Below, in pieces: positions 1 through 7,442 of a DNA stretch of 10,880 nt (its first letter is position 1; the number at the start of each line of letters is the position of its first letter). The notes under the pieces were generated by a model that saw nothing but the letters and a program-made list of their open reading frames with translations, was not told where the DNA came from and searched no databases. Position numbers and translations under genes: made by a program. Origin of the DNA: Actinomycetes bacterium (GTDB lineage: Bacteria; Actinomycetota; CALGFH01). The DNA lies in assembly GCA_030152105.1 (NCBI GenBank), contig JASLIH010000217.1:1-10880 (forward strand), in the 5' to 3' direction.

Positions 1-17
1 GGGCGGCTGGCGTTGGG

Positions 18-1760
18 GTGGGCGGGCCGCAGCGTGCTTTGATGCGGGCCATGGGGCCTCGCTATCGGGCCATGCTGACGGCGGTCGGGGTGATCGCCTT
101 GGCCGTGCTGGCCAGCACGGTGGTCCTGTGGCCGCGGGGCCAGCTGGCCCGGCCCGCGGCGGCCGGTCAGGCGGACTCGACCCGGGTGGTCTCGGCCACC
201 CTGACAGACGTTGTCCGTCTCGAGTGTAAGGAGGGGGACCCGGAGGTGGCCGGGTCGGTCTGTATCAAGGTCACCGCCCGGCTAGCTGGGGGCCGCCAGG
301 TGATCTTCGACACCACCGACCCCACCGGGGGGATGGTCCGGGCCGGCCAGAAGGTCCGGCTGGCCGTGGTCGGGCAACCCGGCCAGCCCCCGTCCTACCT
401 CATCCAGGACTTCGAGCGGGGCCGGCCCCTGCTGGTCCTGGCCGCCCTGTTCGTCGGGGCGGTGGTCGCCTTCGGCCGCTGGCAAGGGGTCCGCTCCCTG
501 ATCGGCCTGGGCCTGTCGTTCCTGGTCATCGTCGGCTTCGTGGTCCCGGCCATCCTGCGCGGCCACAGCCCGGTCCTGGTCGCGGTGACCGGTGCCATGG
601 CCATCATGCTCATCTCGCTGTACCTCGCCCACGGGGTCGGGCCCAAGACCACCGCCGCGGTGGTCGGGACCGCGCTCGCCCTCGGCCTGACCGCCGTCCT
701 GTCCATCGCCTTTGTCGCCGCGAGCTCGCTGACCGGGCTGACCAGCGATGAGGCCCAGTTCGCCACCTTCGCCGTCGGCGGCCTGTCCCTGCGGGGGTTG
801 TTGCTGGCCGGGATCATCATCGGCGGTCTCGGGGTCCTGGACGACGTCACCATGTCCCAGGCCTCCCTGGTCGCCGAGCTCCACCAGGCCAACCCGACCG
901 CCGGCATGGCCGCCCTGGTCGCAGGGGCGCTGCGGGTCGGCCGAGACCACATCGCGGCCACCGTCAACACCTTGTTCCTGGCCTACGCGGGGGCGGCGCT
1001 GCCGCTGCTGATCTTGTTCGTCACCAGCCAGGACTCGCTGGGCAGCGTGGCCACGAGCGAGACCGTGGCCGTCGAGATGGTCCGGGCCTTGTGCGGATCG
1101 GTTGGGCTGATCGCCGCCGTGCCCCTGACCACCGTGCTGACGGCCCTGGTCGCCACCGAGGCGCCGCCCGAGTCCCATGCTCACCCGACCGCCGACGGTG
1201 GGCGCCCGCCGGAGGCCATGCCTGGCGGGCAGGCCGGCCCGACAGTGATGGGGCCGGAGGGCCGGAGCGGGTGGGCGTTGGCTCGCGGGCTGGGGCGGGA
1301 CGAGGCGGGGCTGGTGCTGGACCGTGTCCTTGCCGTCCACGGCCCCCACCTGTCCCATGCCATGGTCGATGTCGACAGCGGCAGCTGGCTGGCCACCGAA
1401 GAGCTGCCGGCCGCGGCCCGGACGGCCGCCGCCCAGCTCCGCCAGCTCGCTGCCGACGCCCAGCGGGGCGCGTCCCGGTACCAGCGGGCCCGTACCCGCG
1501 GCCTGGTCCGCCTCGACCTGGGCCACCCCGAGGAGCTGGACCTGCTACGCCGCTACGGCCCCTTCACCACCGACACCCGAGTGTGGGTGCATGGCGACGC
1601 GTTGCCGGTCATCGAGACCGCCGACAGCTTCGGCGACCTGCCCCGCTTCACCTACCGTCTGGACCCGGCCGAGCTTGAACGGGTCCGGGCCGCACTCGCC
1701 GAGGCCGGGCTCTCCAGCTCCTCACTGTTTCCGCAGCGGATCCGCATCACCAAGCGCTAG
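18..1760 (+). CDS. YibE/F-family multi-pass membrane protein with extra C-terminal domain
   Basis: This is a YibE/F-family integral membrane protein; the family's biochemical role is poorly known. A first membrane segment lies at about residues 19-40. A beta-rich, probably extracytoplasmic stretch follows (about 41-135, with Cys70 and Cys82 that could pair). About seven more hydrophobic segments lie between 136 and 380. The family hallmark GGLGVLDDVTMSQAS is at 269-283. With eight segments the C-terminus should be cytoplasmic. After a Gly/Pro-rich linker (about 381-415) comes a soluble, Arg/Leu-rich domain (about 416-580) that I do not recognise and that is not part of the usual core of about 400 residues. 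The start is uncertain: the frame is open to the left edge, GTG 18 is the first candidate, ATG 42, 51 and 72 are alternatives, and none has a clear ribosome site. The gene ends 148 bp before the rhamnose operon, with no functional link visible. Confidence 0.85.
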   Translation: MGGPQRALMRAMGPRYRAMLTAVGVIALAVLASTVVLWPRGQLARPAAAGQADSTRVVSATLTDVVRLECKEGDPEVAGSVCIKVTARLAGGRQVIFDTTDPTGGMVRAGQKVRLAVVGQPGQPPSYLIQDFERGRPLLVLAALFVGAVVAFGRWQGVRSLIGLGLSFLVIVGFVVPAILRGHSPVLVAVTGAMAIMLISLYLAHGVGPKTTAAVVGTALALGLTAVLSIAFVAASSLTGLTSDEAQFATFAVGGLSLRGLLLAGIIIGGLGVLDDVTMSQASLVAELHQANPTAGMAALVAGALRVGRDHIAATVNTLFLAYAGAALPLLILFVTSQDSLGSVATSETVAVEMVRALCGSVGLIAAVPLTTVLTALVATEAPPESHAHPTADGGRPPEAMPGGQAGPTVMGPEGRSGWALARGLGRDEAGLVLDRVLAVHGPHLSHAMVDVDSGSWLATEELPAAARTAAAQLRQLAADAQRGASRYQRARTRGLVRLDLGHPEELDLLRRYGPFTTDTRVWVHGDALPVIETADSFGDLPRFTYRLDPAELERVRAALAEAGLSSSSLFPQRIRITKR

Positions 1761-1826
1761 AACCTTCCCCTTTCAGGGCGACCCACAGCATGCCTTCGAC
1801 CATCGAGGGAGCGCGGGAGCTCGTCC

Positions 1827-1863
1827 TTGCGGGTGCACGTGGTCTTGTGTTAGATGTGACAAT
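1827..1863 (+). promoter_or_regulatory. Possible promoter region of the rhamnose catabolic operon
   Basis: The 148-bp gap between the YibE/F gene and rhaEW (1761-1908) must hold the operon promoter, as nothing else precedes it on this strand. Two weak readings are possible: TTGCGG (1827-1832), 17 bp, then TTAGAT (1850-1855); or an extended -10 reading TGT-GACAAT (1855-1863) without a convincing -35. Either would overlap or abut the inverted repeat at 1854-1874, as expected for a repressor-controlled promoter. No convincing terminator hairpin for the upstream gene was seen here. The exact boxes are guesses. Confidence 0.3.
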
Positions 1864-1874
1864 CTATTTCACAT
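1854..1874. promoter_or_regulatory. Inverted-repeat operator upstream of rhaEW, probable rhamnose-regulator site
   Basis: Perfect six-base arms ATGTGA (1854-1859) and TCACAT (1869-1874) flank a 9-bp A/T-rich spacer, which stands out in this G/C-rich sequence. The site ends 34 bp before the rhaEW start codon. The ATGTGA half-site recurs twice before the DeoR-type regulator gene (6631 and 6641), with TTCACA at 6661. This suggests one regulator acts at both places. Assignment to the locally encoded DeoR protein is inferred from position and from the shared half-sites. Confidence 0.6.
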
Positions 1875-1893
1875 GCCCACACGGGATACCGGC

Positions 1894-1899
1894 GAGGAG
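1894..1899 (+). promoter_or_regulatory. Ribosome binding site deciding the rhaEW start
   Basis: GAGGAG lies 9 bases before ATG 1909. The frame stays open far upstream (from about 1324), and ATG 1873 is also in frame, but 1873 lies inside the operator palindrome and has no Shine-Dalgarno sequence. This site therefore fixes ATG 1909 as the start. Confidence 0.75.
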
Positions 1900-1908
1900 C
1901 GGTTCCGC

Positions 1909-3957
1909 ATGACTGGCACGAGCCAGGCCCCCGTGGTCGCCGAGTTGATCCGGCGCTCGAATCGCCTTGGCTCCGATCGTCGCAACACCAACTACGGCGG
2001 CGGGAACACCTCGGCCAAAGCGGTGGTGGAGGACCCCGCCTCCGGCGACGACGTGGAGCTGATGTGGGTCAAGGGATCGGGCGGGGATCTCGCCACGCTG
2101 TCGGCCGACGGGCTGTCGGCCCTCGTCGTCGAGCGGCTCCGAGGCCTCAAGGAGATGTACAGCGGCGAGGAGCAGGAGGACGAGCTGCACGAGCTGCTCG
2201 ACCTCTGCCGCTTCGGTCAGGGTGGCGCCTCTCCCAGCATCGACACCTCGATGCACGGGCTGCTGCGGGCCGCGCACGTCGACCACCTCCACCCAGATGC
2301 CGTCATCGCGCTGGCCGCCGCCGCCGACGGCGAGGAGCTGACCAAGCAGTGCTTCGGGGAGGAGGTTGCCTGGGTCCCGTGGCGGCGACCAGGGTTCGAG
2401 CTCGCGCTGCGGATCGAGCGCATCCACGACTCCCGTCCCGGCCTCAAGGGGGTGGTCCTGGGCGGCCACGGCCTGACCACCTGGGGCCGGACCTCACAGG
2501 AGTGCGAGCGCAACTCCCTGGACCTGATCCGCCGGGCCGAGGAGTTCATCAGCAGCCAGGGCAGGCCGGAGCCGCTGGGAGGCCTTCGCCAAGGGTTCGG
2601 GCCTCTGCCGGAGCGGGAGCGGCGGCTCCGTGCGGCGGCCCTGGCGCCGGTGCTTCGCGAGCTCGCCTCCAGCGAGCGGCCGGCGGTCGGCCATTGGATC
2701 GACAGCGAGCCCCTGCTGGACTTCATCGCCAGGCAGGCCGCGCCCCGGGTGGTGCGGCTCGGGACCTCCTGCCCGGACCATCTCATCCGCACCAAGGTGC
2801 GGCCGCTGCTGCTGGACCTCCCCACCGATACGCCCCTGGAGGCCCTGATCGCGCGCCTTCGGGAGCTGCACCGGGAGTACCGGGCCGACTACCTGGCCTA
2901 CTACGAGCGGTACGCCGACCACACGACTCCGCCAATGCGGGGGGCCGACCCGGCCATCTTCCTCGTCCCGGGCGTTGGCATGTTCAGCTTCGGCGGCGAC
3001 AGCCAGACCGCCCGCGTCGCCGGGGAGTTCTACGTGGCCGCGGTCAACGCCATCCGGGGAGCCGAGGCCCTCTCCACCTACGCGCCGATCTCTGAAGCCG
3101 AGAAGTTCCGCATCGAGTACTGGGTGCTGGAGGAACGCAAGCTCCAGCGGCGCCCCAAGCCCAAGCCCCTCACCGGAAAGATCGCGCTCGTGACGGGCGC
3201 GGGCTCCGGGATCGGGCGGGCCATCGCCGTGCGCCTGCGCGAGGAGGGCGCCGTCGTGGCTGTCACCGACATCGACGGCAACGCGGCCCACACCGTCTCC
3301 GAGGCGCTCGGGGCCGGCGACCATGCCATCGGCATCCAGGTCGACGTGAGCGACGAGCGGGCCGTCCAGGCGTCGATCGACCAGATGGTCACCCGCTTCG
3401 GCGGCGTCGACATCGTCGTCAACAGCGCCGGTCTCTCGATCTCCAGGGCGTTGCTGGAGACCACGGTGGAAGACTGGGACCGCCAGCACGACGTGATGGC
3501 CCGCGGGTCGTTCCTGGTGTCCAAGCACGCCGCCAGGGTCATGATCGCGCAGCGGCGCGGCGGCGACATTGTCTACATCGTCAGCAAGAACGCCGTCGTG
3601 GCCGGGCCCAACAACCTCGCCTACGGCTCGGCCAAGGCGAGCCAGGCGCACCAGGTGCGGCTCCTCGCCGCCGAGCTGGGCGAGCACGGCATCCGTGTCA
3701 ATGGCATCAATCCCGATGCGGTCGTCCAAGGATCCGGGATCTTCGCGGGCGGCTGGGGGGCGGAGCGAGCCAGGATCTACGGGGTTGCGGAGGACGAGCT
3801 CGGCCGCTTCTACGCCAGCCGGACGCTGCTCAAGCGAGAGGTGCTCCCGGAGCACGTTGCCAACGCGGCCTTCTGTCTGGTCAGCGGGGAGCTGACCCAC
3901 ACGACCGGGCTCATCGTCCCGGTCGACGCCGGCATCATCGCGGCGTTCCTGCGCTGA
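1909..3957 (+). CDS. rhaEW: Bifunctional rhamnulose-1-phosphate aldolase / L-lactaldehyde dehydrogenase (SDR fusion)
   Basis: A 682-residue fusion of the kind known in Bacillus subtilis (YuxG) and Chloroflexus. It splits L-rhamnulose-1-phosphate into dihydroxyacetone phosphate and L-lactaldehyde, then oxidises the aldehyde to lactate in the cytoplasm. The N-terminal class II aldolase/adducin-type domain (about 1-400) shows GGNTSAK at 31-37, VKGSG at 54-58, and probable zinc ligands His126, His128 (HLHPD) and His187 (GGHG). A basic, Pro-rich linker (about 411-420) leads to a classical short-chain dehydrogenase (421-682) with TGAGSGIG (429-436), NSAG (505-508), and catalytic Ser559, Tyr572 and Lys576. 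Asp454 after the second strand suggests NAD rather than NADP. Length matches the family. It is the first gene of the operon, followed 34 bp later by rhaI. Both halves appear intact. Confidence 0.93.
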   Translation: MTGTSQAPVVAELIRRSNRLGSDRRNTNYGGGNTSAKAVVEDPASGDDVELMWVKGSGGDLATLSADGLSALVVERLRGLKEMYSGEEQEDELHELLDLCRFGQGGASPSIDTSMHGLLRAAHVDHLHPDAVIALAAAADGEELTKQCFGEEVAWVPWRRPGFELALRIERIHDSRPGLKGVVLGGHGLTTWGRTSQECERNSLDLIRRAEEFISSQGRPEPLGGLRQGFGPLPERERRLRAAALAPVLRELASSERPAVGHWIDSEPLLDFIARQAAPRVVRLGTSCPDHLIRTKVRPLLLDLPTDTPLEALIARLRELHREYRADYLAYYERYADHTTPPMRGADPAIFLVPGVGMFSFGGDSQTARVAGEFYVAAVNAIRGAEALSTYAPISEAEKFRIEYWVLEERKLQRRPKPKPLTGKIALVTGAGSGIGRAIAVRLREEGAVVAVTDIDGNAAHTVSEALGAGDHAIGIQVDVSDERAVQASIDQMVTRFGGVDIVVNSAGLSISRALLETTVEDWDRQHDVMARGSFLVSKHAARVMIAQRRGGDIVYIVSKNAVVAGPNNLAYGSAKASQAHQVRLLAAELGEHGIRVNGINPDAVVQGSGIFAGGWGAERARIYGVAEDELGRFYASRTLLKREVLPEHVANAAFCLVSGELTHTTGLIVPVDAGIIAAFLR

Positions 3958-3991
3958 GCCCGCCGGCGGCCTGGCCCGAAGGAGGAGAGCG

Positions 3992-5281
3992 ATGATCGAC
4001 CAGGACCGGATCGCCGAGCTGAACGAGCCCCTGCTCGCCGACCACGACAAGGATCTGGCCGAGCTGTCGGCCCGGATCGAGCGCGGCGGCGGCACCGACC
4101 CGGAGGCGGTCACCAGCAGGCTCGCCGAGCTGTCGATGGCGGCGCCGTCGTGGGCGCTCGGAACCGGGGGGACCCGGTTCGGCCGTTTCCCGATCGGCGG
4201 GGAGCCTCGCACGACCGTGGAGAAGATCGACGACGTCGCGGCCCTCCGCGCGCTGATGGGCGCCACCCGGTCGATCTCGCTCCATGTGCCCTGGGACGAC
4301 CCGGCCGATCCCGAGGGGCTCCGCGAGTACGCGGCCGGCCGGGGCATCGGCTTCGACGCCATGAACTCCAACACCTTCCAGGACAACCCGTCGACGACCG
4401 GCGACGGGCGGGTGTCGTACAAGTTCGGGAGCCTGGCCAACGCCGACCCCGCCGCCCGGCGGGCGGCGGTCGAGCACAACCTCTACGTGATCGACCTCGG
4501 GGTCCGGCTGGGGTCGCGAGCCTTGACAGTCTGGCTCGCCGACGGCACCAACCACCCTGGCCAGGCCGACTTCCGGTCCCAGTTCGAGCGGGTGGCGGAA
4601 GGGCTGGCGAGCATCCACGACCACCTCCCCGAGGGCTGGAGGATGTTCACCGAGCACAAGCCCTACGAGCCCGCGTTCTACTCGACCGTGAACCAGGACT
4701 GGGGCTCGTCGCTGCTCCTGGCCCAGGCGGCCGGGCCCAAGGCGTCGTGCCTGGTCGACCTCGGTCACCATCTGCCCAACGCCAACATCGAGCAGGTGGT
4801 CAGCCGGCTGGCGATGGTCGGGCGCCTGGGCGGGTTCCACTTCAACGACTCCAAATACGGCGACGACGACCTGACCACCGGCTCCATCACCCCGTTCCAG
4901 CTGTTCCTGATCTTCTGTGAGCTGGTCGCCGCCGCCGGCGGCGGGCGGGTGCCGGAGCTCGCCTACATGATCGACCAGAGCCACAACCTCAAGGACCCCA
5001 TCGAGGACCTGATCCAGTCGACCGAGGCGATCCTGCTCGCCTACGCCCAGGCCCTGCTCGTCGACCGGGAGGCCCTGCGGGCCGCGCAGGACGGCAACGA
5101 CCCCGCGCTGGCCCAGGAGATCCTCCAGGCGGCGTTCCGGACCGATGTCCGGCCTCTTGCCGCCGAGGCCCGCCGCCGCAATGGGGCCGCCCTCGCCCCG
5201 CTGGCGGCGTACCGGGCTCTCGGCTACCGCGACGCCCGCATCGCCGAGCGGGGCCGCAGCACCGTCGCCACCGGCCTGTGA
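3992..5281 (+). CDS. rhaI: L-rhamnose isomerase (Pseudomonas stutzeri type)
   Basis: A 429-residue TIM-barrel, metal-dependent aldose-ketose isomerase that converts L-rhamnose to L-rhamnulose in the cytoplasm. The length and motifs fit the P. stutzeri-type enzyme (RhaI) rather than E. coli RhaA. Probable metal ligands and active-site residues are Glu221 and Lys223 (FTEHKP), Asp256 and His259 (VDLGHH), His283 and Asp286 (FHFND), the acidic run 291-293, and Asp328 (MIDQSH). Mapping to the P. stutzeri ligands is by motif, not by alignment. The ATG is set by a strong AAGGAGGAG site at 3979-3987. Its stop overlaps the rhaB start in GTGA, so the two are probably translationally coupled. Some members of this family also act on other aldoses, but the neighbours point to rhamnose. 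Confidence 0.93.
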   Translation: MIDQDRIAELNEPLLADHDKDLAELSARIERGGGTDPEAVTSRLAELSMAAPSWALGTGGTRFGRFPIGGEPRTTVEKIDDVAALRALMGATRSISLHVPWDDPADPEGLREYAAGRGIGFDAMNSNTFQDNPSTTGDGRVSYKFGSLANADPAARRAAVEHNLYVIDLGVRLGSRALTVWLADGTNHPGQADFRSQFERVAEGLASIHDHLPEGWRMFTEHKPYEPAFYSTVNQDWGSSLLLAQAAGPKASCLVDLGHHLPNANIEQVVSRLAMVGRLGGFHFNDSKYGDDDLTTGSITPFQLFLIFCELVAAAGGGRVPELAYMIDQSHNLKDPIEDLIQSTEAILLAYAQALLVDREALRAAQDGNDPALAQEILQAAFRTDVRPLAAEARRRNGAALAPLAAYRALGYRDARIAERGRSTVATGL

Positions 5282-6636
5282 CACGCGCACCCTTGCGCGT
5301 GCTCGCGGTCGATCTCGGCGCGACCTCGGTGCGGGTGGTCGCCGTGGACCTGGACGCGCCGGAACCGGCCGCCCAGGTGCTCCACCGCTGGCATCACCAA
5401 CCGGTCCGCCACCAGGACGGCAGCCTGCGCTGGGACTGGCACGGGATCCTCCGCGAGGTCGAGCGGGGGCTCGAGCTGGGCCTGGCGGCGGGCCCCGTCG
5501 CCTCGATCGGCGTGGACGGATGGGGGGTGGACTACGGCCTGCTCGACGGCCGGGGAGCGCTGCTGTCGCCGCCCTACTGCTACCGGGACGACCGCACCGA
5601 AGGCTGGCGGACCACCGCCGAGCGGATCGGCGCCGACCACCTCTACGCCGTCACCGGCATCCAGCTGCTGCACCTCAACACCATCTTCCAGCTCGCCGCG
5701 CACGACCGGTCCGAGCTCGGACGCGCCGCCAGGCTGCTGCTCCTGCCCGACCTCGTCGTTCGGATGCTGACCGGGTTCGAGGGCGCCGAGCGCTCCAACG
5801 CCTCCACCACCGCACTCCTGGACGCCCAGACGGGCGCCTGGTCGGCCGAGCTGTCGGAGGCGGTCGGCCTCGACCCCGCCCTGCTGCCACCGATCGTCCC
5901 GGCCGGCCTCGCCGTCGGCTCCTGGCGGGGTGTGGGCGTGCACACGGTGGGGAGCCACGACACCGCCTCGGCCTTCGTCGGGGTCCCGGGTGTCCCGGGG
6001 TCCGGGAGCGTGGTGGTCTCCAGCGGCACCTGGGTGCTGGTCGGCGCCGAGCGGTCGACCGCCGACACGTCCGGGAAGGCCAGAGACGCCAACTTCTCCA
6101 ACGAGGCCGGCGCGCTCGGCGGTGTCCGCTTCCTGAAGAACGTGACCGGCTTCTGGCTCCTCGAGCAGTGCCGCGCCGCCTGGGGCAACCCGACCGTCGA
6201 GGAGCTGGTCGCGGCGGCGGCCGGCGTCCGTGGGCCGGTCAGGACCGTGGACCCCGCCGATGCCCGCTTCCTGGCGCCCGCCGACATGGAGGCGGAGATC
6301 CGGGCCGCGGCAGGGCTCGGCACCGCGGCCTCCCGTGCCGAGGTGGTGCGCTGCATCCTCGAGTCCATCGCCTCGGCGACCGCCCGGATCACCGACGAGC
6401 TCGTCGCGGTCACCCGCACCCCAGTCGACGAGCTGCTCGTCGTGGGGGGCGGCGCCCGCATCCGCCTCATGAACGAGCTCTATGGCCGCCACGCCGGCGT
6501 GCCGGTGACGGTCGGCTCGCCCGAGGCGACCGCGCTCGGCAACGCCGTGGTCCAGGGGCTGGCGCTGGGCCAGTTCGAACGCCTCGAGGACGCGCGCCGG
6601 TGGCTGGCGATCGGAGCGGAGCGTCTGGTGATGTGA
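5278..6636 (+). CDS. rhaB: Rhamnulokinase (FGGY family)
   Basis: A 452-residue FGGY-family sugar kinase that phosphorylates L-rhamnulose to L-rhamnulose-1-phosphate with ATP. Visible motifs are the N-terminal phosphate loop DLGATSVRV (12-20), the sugar-side GVDGWGVDYGLLD segment (78-90), the catalytic-base region GSHDTASAF with Asp228, the SSGTW stretch (248-252), NEAGALGGVRFLKNV (275-289, typical of rhamnulokinases), and the adenosine motif VVGGGAR (388-394). Length is normal and no key residue is missing. The GTG start at 5278 overlaps the rhaI stop by four bases. No strong ribosome site precedes it, so initiation likely depends on coupling. Its last codons overlap the first ATGTGA half-site of the regulator's control region. 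Confidence 0.93.
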   Translation: MTRAPLRVLAVDLGATSVRVVAVDLDAPEPAAQVLHRWHHQPVRHQDGSLRWDWHGILREVERGLELGLAAGPVASIGVDGWGVDYGLLDGRGALLSPPYCYRDDRTEGWRTTAERIGADHLYAVTGIQLLHLNTIFQLAAHDRSELGRAARLLLLPDLVVRMLTGFEGAERSNASTTALLDAQTGAWSAELSEAVGLDPALLPPIVPAGLAVGSWRGVGVHTVGSHDTASAFVGVPGVPGSGSVVVSSGTWVLVGAERSTADTSGKARDANFSNEAGALGGVRFLKNVTGFWLLEQCRAAWGNPTVEELVAAAAGVRGPVRTVDPADARFLAPADMEAEIRAAAGLGTAASRAEVVRCILESIASATARITDELVAVTRTPVDELLVVGGGARIRLMNELYGRHAGVPVTVGSPEATALGNAVVQGLALGQFERLEDARRWLAIGAERLVM

Positions 6637-6667
6637 TGTAATGTGATGAGTAACTCTCGATTCACAC
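6631..6667. promoter_or_regulatory. Cluster of operator-like half-sites before the DeoR gene
   Basis: ATGTGA occurs at 6631-6636 and again at 6641-6646, exactly 10 bp apart (one helical turn), and TTCACA follows at 6661-6666. A short palindrome, GAGT-A-ACTC (6648-6656), lies between them. The first copy overlaps the rhaB stop codon. The half-sites match those of the palindrome before rhaEW, which suggests autoregulation or an internal promoter for the regulator. The spacing differs from the upstream operator, so these may be tandem half-sites rather than a single inverted repeat. A TAATGT (6639-6644) could serve as a -10, but no matching -35 was found. Confidence 0.45.
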
Positions 6668-6673
6668 GGAGGG
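6668..6673 (+). promoter_or_regulatory. Ribosome binding site pointing to a non-canonical ATC start
   Basis: GGAGGG lies four bases before ATC 6678. This is a good Shine-Dalgarno position for that codon and for no ATG, GTG or TTG in the DeoR frame. The nearest in-frame canonical start, GTG 6753, is about 80 bases away. Confidence 0.55.
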
Positions 6674-6677
6674 ATCC

Positions 6678-7436
6678 ATCGCTGCCGTAGCCCCAAGCAG
6701 CCAATACGAGCGGCTCAACCTGATCGAGCAACGGATCAGGGAGACCGGCACCGTGCGTATCGACCGGCTTGCGACCGAGTTCGGCGTCAGCGAGATGACC
6801 ATCCGCCGTGACCTCGACGAGCTCGAGACGCTCGGTGTGGCGCGTCGCATCCGCGGGGGCGCGGTGGCCATGGGCCCCGAGCCGTTCGCCGAGCGCCACC
6901 GGCACAACGCGCGCGCGAAGGCCCGGATCGCGGGCAAGCTGCTCGACCTGGTCCCCAACCGGGGCACGCTCTCCTTCGATGCCTCCTCCACCGTGTACCG
7001 GCTGGCCGCCGCGCTCGACGGCGCTCAGGACCTGGTGGTCGTCAGCAACGGCCTTGACACCTTCCAGGCCCTGGTCGGGAAGCCGGGCGTGGTCGCCACC
7101 CTGACCGGCGGGTCCGTGGAGCCCCGGACCGGGAGCCTGGTCGGGCCGGTCGCCATTCGCAGCGCGGGGGACTTCCTCTTCGACATGTTCGTGTGCTCGG
7201 CGGCCGCGGTCGACCCGACGGTCGGCTCGTCCGAGCCGAGCCTGGAGGAGGCACAGGTCAAGCGGGCCCTCAGCGCCGCGGCGTCGCGCGTCGTCCTGGC
7301 CGTCGACCACAGCAAGCTCGGCGCCCGCGCCCAGGCGCGCATGTTCGCGCTCGACGAGATCAGCCTCCTCGTGACCGACCTGGAGCCGGACGACGCCCGC
7401 CTCGACCCCTACCGGGCGAGCGTCGAGATCCGCTGA
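6678..7436 (+). CDS. rhaR: DeoR-family transcriptional regulator, probable rhamnose repressor
   Basis: A DeoR/GlpR-type regulator, about 252 residues if read from ATC 6678. An N-terminal winged helix-turn-helix starts near YERLNLIEQ (residues 10-18), with the recognition helix region VSEMTIRRDLDEL (37-49) and the family's GGAV (60-63). The rest is the DeoRC sugar-phosphate sensor domain, with FDASST near residues 100-105 in the place of the usual ligand-binding motif. The family normally represses sugar operons and is released by a phosphorylated intermediate; here that would be a rhamnose-pathway intermediate, by inference. There is no canonical start for the full domain. GTG 6753 would delete the first helix of the DNA-binding domain, so I chose ATC 6678 with its GGAGGG site. 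The gene lies inside the catabolic operon, 41 bp after rhaB and 6 bp before rhaM. The symbol follows the rhizobial DeoR-type RhaR, not the AraC-type E. coli RhaR. Confidence 0.8.
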   Translation: MAAVAPSSQYERLNLIEQRIRETGTVRIDRLATEFGVSEMTIRRDLDELETLGVARRIRGGAVAMGPEPFAERHRHNARAKARIAGKLLDLVPNRGTLSFDASSTVYRLAAALDGAQDLVVVSNGLDTFQALVGKPGVVATLTGGSVEPRTGSLVGPVAIRSAGDFLFDMFVCSAAAVDPTVGSSEPSLEEAQVKRALSAAASRVVLAVDHSKLGARAQARMFALDEISLLVTDLEPDDARLDPYRASVEIR

Positions 7437-7442
7437 GAGCCC

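Noticed and set aside
1854..1874. Resemblance to a CRP/Fnr-family site (TGTGA…TCACA).
   Set aside because: A standard CRP site has 6 bp between TGTGA and TCACA; here there are 9. The same half-sites recur next to the local DeoR gene, which is the simpler explanation. A CRP-family regulator cannot be fully excluded.
1324..1908. Upstream in-frame extension of rhaEW by 195 codons.
   Set aside because: It overlaps the YibE/F coding region and runs through the operator. The GAGGAG site and family length place the start at 1909.
2494..4479. Long open frame of 661 codons on the minus strand.
   Set aside because: It lies antisense to rhaEW and rhaI, which have full family motifs. Its composition (Gly/Arg/Asp/Val repeats without domains) is typical of an antisense shadow in high-GC DNA.
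6646..6690. Short frame of 14 codons starting at ATG 6646, possible leader peptide.
   Set aside because: It has no ribosome site, its sequence is unremarkable and it lies within the operator cluster. It is kept only as a hint of a possible indel affecting the DeoR start.
5224..6696. Open frame of 490 codons antisense to rhaB.
   Set aside because: RhaB has all kinase motifs in the sense frame. The antisense product shows no recognisable features and no ribosome site.
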